A stretch of DNA of 64,000 nt, taken from NCBI GenBank assembly GCA_033557465.1, contig CM066039.1, forward strand, positions 397,253,440 through 397,317,439, given 5' to 3'. This document shows, piece after piece, positions 10,511 through 20,175 of this stretch. This DNA is from Ichthyophis bannanicus (lineage: Eukaryota > Chordata > Amphibia > Gymnophiona > Ichthyophiidae). Each line of letters begins with the position of its first letter. The stretch's first letter is position 1. Both the position numbers and the translations under genes were made by a program. The notes under the pieces are model-generated. The model saw nothing but the letters and a program-made list of their open reading frames with translations. It ran no database searches and was not told the origin of the DNA.

Positions 10511-11842
10511 GAACTACTAGAAGTAGAACCCCTCACCCCAAAGGTGGGATGGGAACAGTTCCACCACCTTGTTGACCAGGAGTCCGGCGAGCTCTCACTG
10601 GAGTATGTCTCCATGAAGGGTAATCCAAGGGAACTCCCCTGGAAAGAATGGAGGAGGTGTCCAATCGAAATGGAGGAGGTAACCCTCTCTCACCATCTGT
10701 AGGGCCCAGATGTCGGTGGTTATGCTGGGCTACTTACTGGTATAGAATACCAGATGTCCCCCCCCCCCCATGTGCTGCAGGGCTAGTCCTCTCTGGGGAG
10801 GACAGGCTATGCCCAAGAAGTCAAAAGCCCCCTCCAGGTTGTGGCTGGGGTGCCACCTGGGACTTGGGGGCCTAAGGCTTACTCAGTCTGCGCCCCTGTC
10901 CCTTGGGCTGTTGGCCCTGTTGGGGAGCTGGAAAGGACAGGTATTGGAAGTAGTTTCCATAAGCCTTCCTCTACTTCAGGTAAAGGGGCTTTTTTCCTAA
11001 AGCCTTCCATCGGGAAGGGTCAGCATTTTTTTTGGAGAGCCTGGTCCTGGTTCAGAACTCGGTCTCCAGCTCAGCAGTCTTGTCTGTCATGGGCTTGTAG
11101 AAGAGATTCTCCCCCGGCAGTGAACATCAACCAACTTGTCCTGAACCCATTGCGCCAAGTCAGAGGACTGTAACCAGGCCTGGCAGTGGGCACTAATGCC
11201 CACTGCAGCTACTCTGGCCACCGACTCAAAGTTGTCATTGGCCGCTTGAGTGATGAACTTGGGGCACGCCTTAACTGTCAAGGTCAGGGTCCAGAACCGC
11301 TGAAGGGGTTCCTCTGACAGCCTAGCGGAGAACCCAGAAAACTCCCTCACTAGGTCCTTCAAGTACATGCCCATATATAGCTGGTCAGCCTGGATCTGGC
11401 TGATGAGCATCAAGCCCTGGTAGCACTTTCTGCCTAAGGCATCCATGGTGCGAGCCTCCCTGCTAGGGGGCACTGAGGAGTGCACCTTCGGGCTCTTGAT
11501 CTTCCACATGGCTGACTCCAACACCATGGAATTATGAGGTAGCTGATCTTTCTGGAACCCAGGACTCTTGTGGACTCAATACATGGAATCGAGCCACCTG
11601 CTCATTATCGGCGCCAGGGACTCCCACATGCAGAAGAGAAGCCATTCCAGGATGGAGGGCAAACAGGCACTATGAGTGTCTCTTTTGGAGGGGCCTCATG
11701 TGGAGGATCTTGAGGTCCTCCACCCAAGACTTCTCAGATTCTGCGGTGAAGGCCAGAGCCTTCGCCATGTCCCTGATGAACTCCAAGGAGGAAAGGTCCT
11801 CAGGTGGAGATCTGCATCAGTCCTCTGAAGGAGAGGAGTCCG
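10511..11842 (-). pseudogene. DIRS gag C-terminal half and RT start
   Basis: 11527-11087 is open and reads ARTMDALGRKCYQGLMLISQ, IQADQLYMGMYLKDLVREFS, RFWTLTLTVKA and VAAVGISAHCQAWLQSSDLA, a typical DIRS gag body. About 10700-10530 encodes GYLLHFDWTPPPFFPGEFPW in another frame, the start of the RT unit, with a stop inside. 10700-11085 is too shifted to follow with confidence. A CR1 3' end interrupts gag at 11843. No catalytic residues are expected in gag. Confidence 0.7.
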
Positions 11843-12288
11843 AACATAAGAACATAAGATATGCCATACTGGGTCAGACCAAGGTCCATCAAGCCCAGTA
11901 TTCTATTTCCAACAGTGGCCAATCTAGGTCATACGTATCTAGCAATTTCCCCAAAAGACACAGGTTCCACAATGTTTGTACTGGGTCAAGCATTGATATC
12001 CTGGGTCCCTTCTTAATAATGGTTTATGGAACTTTCCTCCAGGAACTTGTCTAAACCTTTTTTAAACCCATCTACACTAACAGCCTTTACTACATCCTCC
12101 GGTAACAAATTCCAGAGTTGATTACACGTTGAGTGAAAAAATATTTTCTTTTATTAGTCTTAAATAGTTTACCCTGTAGCTTCATTGCATGTCCCCTAGT
12201 CTTTCTATATTCTGATAACGTAAACAATCGATCTACGTTTACCCGTTCCACTTCGTTCATTAATTTATAGACTTCTATCATATCCCGA
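11843..12288 (-). mobile_element. CR1 3' end inserted in DIRS gag
   Basis: Reading down from 12288, the sequence encodes [34 protein letters not shown] and NKRKYFF, then the CR1 3' UTR with ATGCCATACTGGGTCAGACC at the low-coordinate end. About 446 bp of extreme 5' truncation product of the family at 3233. DIRS gag sequence resumes on both sides, so this insertion is younger than the DIRS copy. Confidence 0.88.
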
Positions 12289-13600
12289 TGGAGGTGAGTA
12301 TCGGGGGACTTGTCGTTGGTCTCCCAGTCTGACTCTGAGTTGGAGGAGACCTCTGTCCCAGAGGCACTGGCAGAGGAAGTCCTCCACCCCGAATTGGACC
12401 GAAACCGGTGCCGGGAATCATCTTGAGGCCAATGGCACTCAAGGACTGGATTCATGACCTCTGGCGATGTCCTTGTGGTGGAGGGGCCGGTGGTCAGGAC
12501 CGATGACCTGGAAGAACCAGGCATCAGTCCCCACTGCTGGGCCAAGAAGGCAGCGAGGCTGTACTCGAGGGCCGCCATTCTGATCTTGAGGCCAGAAGGC
12601 TCCGCAGCCACTTACATGGGCACTGAAGACTTCAGGCCCGACGCTGGCACAATCAAGGCAGTGTCTTCAATGAGGATGGGCTCGGAAGACCAGGATCAAT
12701 CTTCCAACGCAGATAGCATTTTCTCCCAACAGGGCAGCTTGGAGGGCTGTTGCAGGCCATTGCCCTTGGCATCGCGTCATTGGCTCCAGTCTTACCCACA
12801 ATTCCAGCATCACCCTTTCACTGAATACTTTGGCCCCCTCACTTAACCGCATCCAAATTCATAACCCAACCAAAACAGAATCTCCAATGTAAACAGTTGC
12901 TTATATGAAGTATTATGTTTTCAGTTCTTTGTTCAAAAAAATGTTTAATTATACTAAAATGTTAATTATTACCATGTTACCTGTTCAACATATGTTCTCT
13001 GTAAAATGTTCTGTTATCTGTAAACTACTTTGACCTGGTGAAAAGTGGTATATAAGCCTAGTTAAATAAATAAATAAAAAATCATCACCCGATGCTGCCT
13101 CCGACAACCTTCGATTTTTTGGGGGGATGGCTCTCAGAGGACGATCCCTGGTCTGATGCCCTGTGACCTCGGGGCTCAGGCTGGGCACAGCCGTCATGTG
13201 AGACCAAGGCCACTATGGCAGCCACTAAGGGCACCAGCTCCGCGGGCGAGACCATAGCCAAACTGGAGGTCTCGCCAAATATGGACTCTCACTGGTTCTC
13301 ATGTTTCCTCCATCCCTTGCTCGTCATTTGGTGACAGAGCCCACAGGAGTCATCATCATTGTCAATACTGATGCACCAGAGGCAACAGTCATGTAGATTC
13401 GTTTGGGACATGGTGTGTCCACAGTGGCTACACTGCTTGAACCCACTGGCTGAGAATATAGTGGGGAAGACAGCACCCGCAAGGTCAAACTCAAGAGTCC
13501 CGGTCAGGGAGGGTGCGAGGGTTCCCGCACACTGAAGAAAAAACTCCGAAGGGAAAAAGGACCCAAGAAAAATATGGCTGCAAGGTGGCAGCAGTCCCGG
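12289..13600 (-). pseudogene. DIRS gag N-terminal half with Cys/His-rich motif
   Basis: 13440-13290 on the minus strand gives CSHCGHTM, HDCCLWC and CGLCHQM, a CxxC-rich block that resembles a zinc finger at the start of vertebrate DIRS gag proteins. 12611-12300 follows with acidic and Ser-rich sequence ([20 protein letters not shown], then [12 protein letters not shown]). An L2 tail splits the gene at 12790-13085. A possible initiator region lies near 13600. Frames change several times. The zinc-finger reading is inferred from Cys/His spacing. Confidence 0.6.
12790..13085 (+). mobile_element. L2-type LINE 3' tail
   Basis: It begins with the end of an L2 ORF (HPFTEYFGPLT then a stop at 12844), followed by an AT-rich 3' UTR. 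It ends in CTACTTTGACCTGGTGAAAAGTGG and TAAATAAATAAATAAA (13060-13080). DIRS gag-like sequence lies on both sides, so it is an insertion on the opposite strand from the DIRS copy. Confidence 0.75.
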
Positions 13601-13790
13601 GAGACGAGAAGGCACCAGTACGCATACCGGAGAAAGAAAAATAGAACAAAGTAAAAAAAACAAACAATCAACCTTTTATGGGGTGCAGACGAATGTCTGA
13701 TGGGCTCTGCGGAAAAAAGGAGACTGATGCAAGATGGCACCCTTGGGCAGGAAGGCAACCATGCATATGCAGTGGATCTCCCAAAGGCTT

Positions 13791-14043
13791 TCTCTCAAAG
13801 CTGGGGAGAGGTTACCGTGAGGGCTCGGTCAATGCAGTCACCCATATGTGTGGACTGACTTCCTGCTTGTTTACGGAGACTATACAATATCTCTTCAAAC
13901 CTGAAGACATTGGCAAGTAATTTATCATGTGATTCCCCCTTTACTGTTCTTTTAGAGTCAAGATTCTTCTCATTACGTAGGACCTTTTTATTTGTGTCTT
14001 GCACCATGTTTCACATGTTCTTTTGGCTCTCAATACAACAATG
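13791..14043. other. Unassigned stretch beside the DIRS 5' end
   Basis: About 250 bp between the DIRS leader and a SINE. A minus-strand frame (14007-13795) is open but matches nothing I recognise; its Lys/Asn/Asp-rich start could be part of an ORF1 coiled coil or chance. No repeat terminus is visible. Confidence 0.3.
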
Positions 14044-14271
14044 TATGGAGGAGTAGCCTAGAGGTTAGGGCAGCAGCTTGAGATCAGAAAGAGCAGGGTT
14101 TGAATCCCAGTGACTCTCCTTGTGGCTTTAGGCAAGCCACTTAACTTTCTATTGCTTCAAGTACAAGCTTAGATTGTAAGCCCTCCAGGAACAGGAAAAT
14201 ACCTACAGTACCTGATTGTAACTCTCCTTGATCTACTACTGGAAAGGAATGAGCTAAATAAAAATTATTCC
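14044..14271 (+). mobile_element. tRNA-derived SINE
   Basis: GGAGGAGTAGCCTAGAGGTTA is an A-box-like head and GGGTTTGAATCCC a B box, giving an internal RNA polymerase III promoter. The body CTCCTTGTGGCTTTAGGCAA, ending AGCTAAATAAAAATTATT, is the same as in the SINEs at 18264, 28117, 58146 and 62868. The tRNA-like head is about 75 bp and the rest is the LINE-related tail. It is a SINE, not a functional tRNA gene: acceptor-stem pairing and tRNA length are not met. Confidence 0.85.
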
Positions 14272-14277
14272 CTCACC

Positions 14278-15140
14278 AGTGGTGGTAGAAGGGGCAGTGT
14301 ATCAAGTTTAAATGTGCCATAAACCAAAGCCTTAGATCAGCAGGAGTCAGCCATTCCTCTCGTAGCCATGACTGGGCTCTTTCAGAATCATGGCAGATAT
14401 CAGTGGTGGTAGAAGGGGCAGCGTAGCAGTTTAAATGTGCTATAAACCAAAGCCTCAGATCAGCAGGAGTCAGCCATTCCTCTCGTAGCCATGACTGGGC
14501 TCTTTCAGAATCATGGCAGATATCAGTGGTGGTAGAAGGGGCAGCGTATCAGTTTAAATGTGCTATAAACCAAAGCCTCAGATCATCAGGAGTCAGCCAT
14601 TCCTCTCGTAGCCGTGACTGGGCTCTTTCAGAATCATGGCAGATATCAGTGGTGGTAGAAGGGGCAGCGTATCAGTTTAAATGTGCCATAAACCAAAGCC
14701 TTAGATCAGCAGGAGTCAGCCATTCCTCTCGTAGCCATGACTGGGCTCTTTCAGAATCATGGCAGATATCAGTGGTGGTAGAAGGGGCAGCGTAGCAGTT
14801 TAAATGTGCTATAAACCAAAGCCTCAGATCAGCAGGAGTCAGCCATTCCTCTCGTAGCCATGACTGGGATCTTTCAGAATCATGGCAGATATCAGTGGTG
14901 GTAGAAGGGGCAGCGTATCAGTTTAAATGTGCTATAAACCAAAGCCTCAGATCAGCAGGAGTCAGCCATTCCTCTCGTAGCCATGACTGGGCTCTTTCAG
15001 AATCATGGCAGATATGAGTGGTGGTAGAAGGGGCAGCGTATCAGTTTAAATGTGCTATAAACCAAAGCCTCAGATCAGCAGGAGTCAGCCATTCCTCTCG
15101 TAGCCATGACTGGGCTCTTTCAGAATCATAGGAGATATCA
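14278..15140. repeat. Minisatellite, 7 units of 123 bp
   Basis: The unit begins AGTGGTGGTAGAAGGGGCAG. Unit starts are 14278, 14402, 14525, 14648, 14771, 14894 and 15017; the first is 124 bp and the others 123 bp. Units differ by only a few substitutions, so the array is young. 123 is divisible by 3, so one frame stays open through several units (14526-14795); I treat that as an artefact. Confidence 0.95.
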
Positions 15141-16357
15141 GTGAAACCTTGTGCAGTGTTCTTGTCTGTCCAAAACACGGTGCACATACAATCACTTCCA
15201 TAACCATGTGCTTCCACTCATATGGGTGAGAGCTGAAGGTTAATATATTCCTGACATTTACACAATGAGCAGTGTCCATTCCCTATTAGCCAACGACTCA
15301 CCATCAAGTTATCACAAACAAAATGGGTCATTTTCTTTTGTTTAATTGGTCTCTGCCAAGGCTTTGGAACATGCTTGTGAGGTTCCTCTTATCTGAAAAA
15401 GAGACGCATTTGGTTTCTGTTTCAGAAGTAAATCTCAGAAACTTTAATGAAATCAGTCCCTGGTTTCTCTTAGCGTCCTGCTTCTTTTCTGAAAGAAACT
15501 CTGGTAAATAACCAAATGCTGCCTAGAAATCTCATGTCCTGGATTTAGGCTGGCTGACTTTACAAGCATGCTGGATATACATGGAATGCCCGATAGAGGC
15601 GAAGAAAACAGACTGAGTCCAAAACAGGCCCGAGCGATACTTGGAAAAGCAGCTATTAGCTCCAGTTCAGATGGCTCCCAACCCAGGACATGCTACACAT
15701 ACATGTGTGAGGCAGATTTGCATAGATCTGATTAGCATAGTGGGTAACACTGAAAAACCCGAGCTGTTTGGGGATCGCAAGGATGAAAACGTGAGGCCCA
15801 GTGCATTATCTGGAATACTTCAGTGCACACGTCCTCTGTGAAACAGCTGGCAGACGCGTGTCAAGCTTCAAAGCTGCTCAGGCCACCCAATGAGACTTCA
15901 GATGGGCAGTCTGCCAACAAACAGGCTTTTATCGGACTTACATAAGGAAAGAAACATTCCAAGTCATTTGTTTAATTCAGGCTCATCCAGGGTAAATAGC
16001 TTAAGAGCTGAAACTAAACTATGTAATAAATAAAATCAAACCAAAACAAACTCCCACTCTCTTCCCATGCTGTTGATCATTAAAACCATTGAACATTTCA
16101 AACAAGTCTTATCAAACATCTTTTGATTTTGGTGAAGCTGGACAAGAGAGAGATTAATGCGTGCCAGGTGTGTACAGAGTGGGTGTATGGGCTCTGTGTG
16201 TGGAGGTGAACAGAAATGTGTACAAGGAGGTCGATATTTAGCCTCAGTCCACATAAGCTGAATATCTGATCTACAGTTAACCAAAGTTCTCCAGTTAAAA
16301 TTTGGCCTACTAGTTATCTGGTCGGTGCTAATATCCACAATGACCAAAATTAAACCA
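15141..16357. other. Single-copy non-coding stretch
   Basis: I see no transposon terminus, no RT-like frame and no exon-like ORF here; the longest frames are 60-100 codons without recognisable motifs. It contains an octamer ATTTGCAT (15715-15722) and balanced base composition. It is one of the few stretches in the window that could be original host DNA. Confidence 0.5.
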
Positions 16358-16561
16358 TGTTTTATTTATTTAAAGGTTTCATATACCGCCTTTCTACAAT
16401 TCAAGGTGGTTTACATAGAACTCAACATAACAGTGTAGTTACAACTGCTGTACATAGAACAATAATTTGTAGTAGAAAACTTATCTAAAGTTAACAAGTA
16501 ACAGTATATTGCCAGAAAGGCAACTATGTACATTTTCATAAGAATAAGGGGGGAGGGTAAG

Positions 16562-16958
16562 GGGGCTCTTTCCACCTCAACCGACTAGTACTCCCATCCC
16601 CCTCAAGTGCCCATTTACAGTCCACACGATCCTCAGCTTTCTTTTTTATTGGCCCTGCTCTATGGAACTCCCTTCCCCCACCTCTCCGTCTCGAACCTCA
16701 CTACCCCACCTTCAAGCACTCCCTTAAAACTCATTTGTTCTCCCTTGCCTTTGACCTTCTCCCCCCCCCGACCCTTGATCCTTTTGCCTCTTCCTCTACC
16801 CTTCCTGTTATTGTTCTCGCTCTTCTCTCCTATCCAATATGTAACTTCCTTTCCGACTCTTGGCCTTGCGCCTTTCGTTTGTGATTTTTTATTGTAAACC
16901 ACTCTGCCTATTAATGAAGGGCGGTCAATCAAATAAATGAATATGAATATGAATATAT
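16562..16958 (+). mobile_element. LINE 3' end inserted in the L2 copy
   Basis: Plus-strand end of an L2/Rex1-type LINE: ALWNSLPPPLRLEPHYPTF and HSLKTHLFSLAFD (near 16650-16760). A C/T-rich 3' UTR follows, ending GTAAACCACTCTGCC, GGGCGG and GAATATGAATATGAATAT. It lies in the 3' UTR of the minus-strand L2. Confidence 0.7.
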
Positions 16959-17028
16959 GCATAAGGAGGAGAATTTATAGAAGTGGATTAAGTGGGAGAG
17001 TGAAGCAAGTTACATTGGACCTCGGTTG

Positions 17029-17757
17029 TCATGGGGGATGGAGCCAAAATAGTCTTGGAAAAGGAGTGGTTTTAGTTTTTTTGGAACTCTGTGTGGTCAG
17101 AGCAACCTCGTAGATCAGGTGGTAAGGCATTCCATTCTGAGGGGGCGTAGAGGGAGAAATCCCGATTACAAGTAGCTTGTTTGCTCCGTAGTTTATGTGA
17201 AAGGATGTGGAGTAGGTTAGCAGAGTTTGTCCTATGAGACCTGGAGCTAATAGGCTTGGAGAAGAAGTGGCAGAGGCAGGGAGCTGATTCAAGGTAGATG
17301 ATTTTGTGGGTTAGGGTCAGAGATTTAAATTTTATCCTAGACAGGATGGGGAGCCAGTGTTGGTGTTGGAGTATAGGGGTTATGTGGGATCTTCTAGAAG
17401 TCTTGAAGATTAGATGCACAATTGTGTTTTGGGCGAACTGGAGCAGATAAGTGCTCTGTTTTGGAAGGCTGCGATATATAAGGTTGCAGTAATCAAGGGT
17501 AGGGGTAGTTAGGGCTTGGCAAATGGTCCGGAAGGAATCTAGGTGTAAAAGTGGGTGGAGGTTTCTAAGGTTCTAATTTTGGAGTATATGGAGTGGGTTG
17601 TCCTATTCATTTGTTCCTGAAAGCTGAGGTTCTGATCAATTATAATGCCAAGATATTTAACCTCTGTTTTAACAGAAATAGGGTAATCATTGAGGACAAT
17701 TGATTTAGGAGGAATGTAGGATGGGTCAGTGAATAGATGGAAGGCTTCTGTCTTGGT
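17029..17757 (-). pseudogene. L2 ORF2 C-terminal region
   Basis: The minus frame shows SIVLNDYPISVKTEVKYLGI, ICQALTTPTLDYCNLIYRSL, HITPILQHQHWLPILSRIKF and YAPSEWNALPPDLRGCSDHT. These are landmarks after the RT active site in L2-clade LINEs (here KYLGI, the TLDYCNLI helix, HWLPI and WN-LP). The final FQKNLKTTPF is the usual end of the protein. A frameshift near 17029-17072 breaks the end. The upstream RT lies beyond the nested insertion at 17765. Confidence 0.82.
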
Positions 17758-17764
17758 TAGGTTA

Positions 17765-18473
17765 TTTATTTATTTAACAGCGTTTAGAGACCTCCTATCA
17801 ATCCTTTAAAGCCAAGTTGAAAACTCACAGTTTCTGTTCTGCTTTTAACCTCCCTCCTCCAGTCCCGTCCTCTTCTTCGTCACAGGACTAATCATGTCAA
17901 ATCCTTAAACCCTCCTTCCTGCACCTTGTGTGTTGTCAATGTCTCCCCCCTCCCTTCATGTCTGCCTCAACCTCCACCTTCCAGCCCCACCCTCTTCTCC
18001 TACTTAGTCAACCTATGTTAGTTCCTAATTCCTCTTTCCTGAGCTTCTTTGTTTTGTCTATGTGCTCCCTTCCTTCCCTCCATGTCTGCCTTCTGTATCC
18101 CCTGACTGCTATCTGTTTCTATCCCTGTTCTCTGATTTTATGGCGTTCTTTTCTGTTTCTTTTTCCGCAGCCTTCCTTTTAAATGCTTTTATGTATTGTA
18201 AACCGCCCAGATGCTATTTTGTATTGGGCGGTATATAAAGTTTTAATAAACATAAACATAAACATATACTGCTTTATCATTTCAATCAAAGCGGTTTACA
18301 TTGAAACTTAAACTTGGTAATGTACATTAAACAAGGACATTGATAACTTGGATTTTTCTGAGGCAATGGAGGGTTAAGTGACTTGCCCAAGGCCACAAGG
18401 AGTGCTAGTAGGAATTGAACCTTGGTCTCTGGTTCCCAAGCAAGTGTTCTTAACCATTATGCTACTCCTCCAC
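17765..18473 (-). mobile_element. SINE with target duplication, itself interrupted by a LINE 3' end
   Basis: A minus-strand SINE (tail 17765-17790, body 18264-18473) is flanked by TAGGTTA at 17758-17764 and 18474-18480, a 7 bp target duplication. Its head contains the complement of GGTTCAATTCC. Inside its tail sits a plus-strand LINE 3' end (17791-18263: FKAKLKTHSFCSAFN, a C/T-rich UTR, then GGGCGGTATATAAAG and AACATAAACATAAAC). Insertion order: L2, then SINE, then LINE tail. Confidence 0.83.
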
Positions 18474-18480
18474 TAGGTTA

Positions 18481-19482
18481 ATGAACAGATTATGTTGCTG
18501 GAGCCAGTTTGTGATTTCCTTGAAGCAATTGCTGATATTAGTGAAGTTTGGTTTTATTGTGTTAAATGGGGTGAAAAACATGATGTCGTCTGCATAGAGT
18601 TGATATTAGATTTTGTATTCTTAGAAGATTTTACATATGGGTTGGAGAAAGATGTTGAAGAGGATGGCAGAGAGATTGGAATCCTGGGGAACACCTTGAG
18701 ATTGAATGGATGGCAGGGAGGATGTATCACCAATTCTTAACTGTTGAATTCTGTGGTCCAGGTATGAATGGAACCAATTAAGAGTGGTACTTCTGAGGCC
18801 TATGTCATAGAGTCTGTCAAGAAGCCGGTTATGAGGAAGGGAGTCAAATTCAGAGGATATATCTAGAAAGATTAGGAAACACCCTTGGGTAGGAGTTTAG
18901 ATGTATGCGATTACTGTATCTAGGAGGGAGGTTAGAAGGGCTTCGACACCATGGTTCTTTTTAAAACCATGCTGGAAAAGATCAAGGAGAGCATGATCAT
19001 CAATGAAATTCTGAAGCTGTGTTTGGACAATCTTTTCAATTATCTTTGCCAGGAAGAGGATACTTGATATCGGTCTATATGATGTAGTGATAGTGGGGTC
19101 AAGTTTGGTTTCTTTTAGTATAGGTCAAATAGAAGTCGTCTTCAAGGTGGTTGGCAGGATTCCAGTGCAGAGGGAGGATTGTATTATGTCACATATATAT
19201 GGGCCAAGAGATTCCTTGGTGCTTTTTAGCCATGAAACTGGACAGGGGTCTAATATTGAGGTAGAAGCATTGAGTTTTTTTTATTGTGGTAGTAATGTTA
19301 TCTAGGGATGGCAGATCAAACGTTTCCCATGTTACAACAGGGGTGATATTGGGGGATGAGTGGTCAGTGTGTTGAGTTGTTATAGGTTGTATTGAGGGGA
19401 ATTTAGAGCAGAGGTGATCAGCAATGGTTTGTGGGGATATTTTATCTTTGACTGCATGGTTGTTTGGTTCATTTAGGAGTGA
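18481..19482 (-). pseudogene. L2 reverse transcriptase domain
   Basis: Reading down from about 19130: KLDPTITTSYRPISSILFLA, QHGFKKNHGVEALLTSLLD, FLIFLDISSEFDSLPH, GVPQDSNLSAILFNIFLQP and YQLYADDIMFFTPF. The active site YADD is intact. PQGS has changed to PQDS and there are stops (for example in the VIAYI-stop segment), so it is inactive. The upstream linker (ADHL, SPNITPVVTWETF) precedes it. Confidence 0.85.
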
Positions 19483-19985
19483 CTTATTTATTTATTTATT
19501 TAGCATATATTTATATACCGCTACTTCCAGCGATCAGGAGCGGTTTGATTTGGTAAACAGGGAGAGTCAGATCAATTGACAAATTTCAAAATTTACAGCG
19601 TGATTTACAAAGGTTGTCTGATAGGTTGTCAGACCAATGCCAGGAATTTTCAATAAACGGGGAAAATATGATTCAAGGGATATTCACAGCATACATGTAT
19701 AGGTGGGGGAGAGGGAGATATTTACATATATACATTTTATGCTTGTTACATTCAGGAGCATAAGATTTTTTACATTTGATGAAATTTTGTTGGGGCAGAT
19801 ACTGGGTGGAGAGTGTTGTTGTTCAGGATATGTTGTAGGCCTGTTGAAATAAATATGTCTTCAGTTTTTTTCGGAAAGCCATCAGGTCGTTGATTGAGCG
19901 CAACTCAGGCGGGAGTTGGTTCCAGAGTGAGGGGGCAGTGTAGGAGTATGCCCTGTTGCTTGTGCTATTGAAAATGACTCTTGGG
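19483..19985 (-). mobile_element. 5'-truncated L2 3' end inserted in the L2 linker
   Basis: The minus strand encodes YTAPSLWNQLPPELRSIND then LMAFRKKLKTYLFQQAY and a 3' UTR. It ends at 19483 with the complement of a TAAATAAATAAATAA tail next to ATACCGCTACTTCCAG. The linker of the older L2 continues on both sides (19482 and 19986). A short duplication TGACT may flank it. Confidence 0.75.
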
Positions 19986-20175
19986 GTTTATTTAAGGGCG
20001 TGCATGATGACGTTCTCATTATATTCTCTTTTACATTTTAGAGTTTCAGCGCGGTAGACCTGAAGTTTTTCAAAGTAAGAGGTGTAGGTAGAAGGGTCTC
20101 TAGAGCATATCCAATTGCGTTCCAAACGTCTAAGGTCTTTCCTAAGATCATGTAGTGATTTCCTCCTGCACATCA

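Larger units (their letters stand above)
8130..13790 (-). mobile_element. DIRS-type retrotransposon, nearly complete but heavily broken
   Basis: Read from 13790 down, the order is zinc-finger-like gag N-terminus, gag body, RT, RNase H, tyrosine recombinase, which is the usual order in vertebrate DIRS elements. Later insertions split it: L2 3' tail (12790-13085), CR1 3' end (11843-12285) and another LINE tail (8980-9201). The recombinase C-terminus with Tyr and the 3' arms are missing, since the copy ends at 8130 beside CR1. Many stops and frameshifts occur, so it is an old non-functional copy. Confidence 0.85.
16358..20175 (-). mobile_element. L2-type LINE with four later insertions
   Basis: The element runs from 20175 down to 16358. 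Pieces: pre-RT linker (20175-19986, ending CKREYNENVIMHALK), RT (19482-18481), thumb and C-terminal domain (17757-17029) and 3' tail (16561-16358, ending in the complement of TTTATTTATTTAAAGG). The joined pieces follow the L2 protein order without overlap. Insertions sit at 19483-19985, 17765-18473 (itself nested) and 16562-16958. Confidence 0.85.

Noticed and set aside
14044..14120. tRNA gene
   Set aside because: A and B boxes are present, but the sequence continues into the SINE body, the stem pairing is poor and the same unit recurs elsewhere with LINE-type tails.
14526..14795. Open frame with repeated peptide in the minisatellite
   Set aside because: The frame is open only because the 123 bp unit is a multiple of three; no start context, no similarity and no flanking gene.
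14278..15140. CRISPR-like array
   Set aside because: Whole 123 bp units are repeated with no distinct spacers, and the setting is a eukaryotic genome.
17758..17790. Separate simple repeat (TTTA)n
   Set aside because: It is the 3' tail of the minus-strand SINE, shown by the flanking TAGGTTA duplication.
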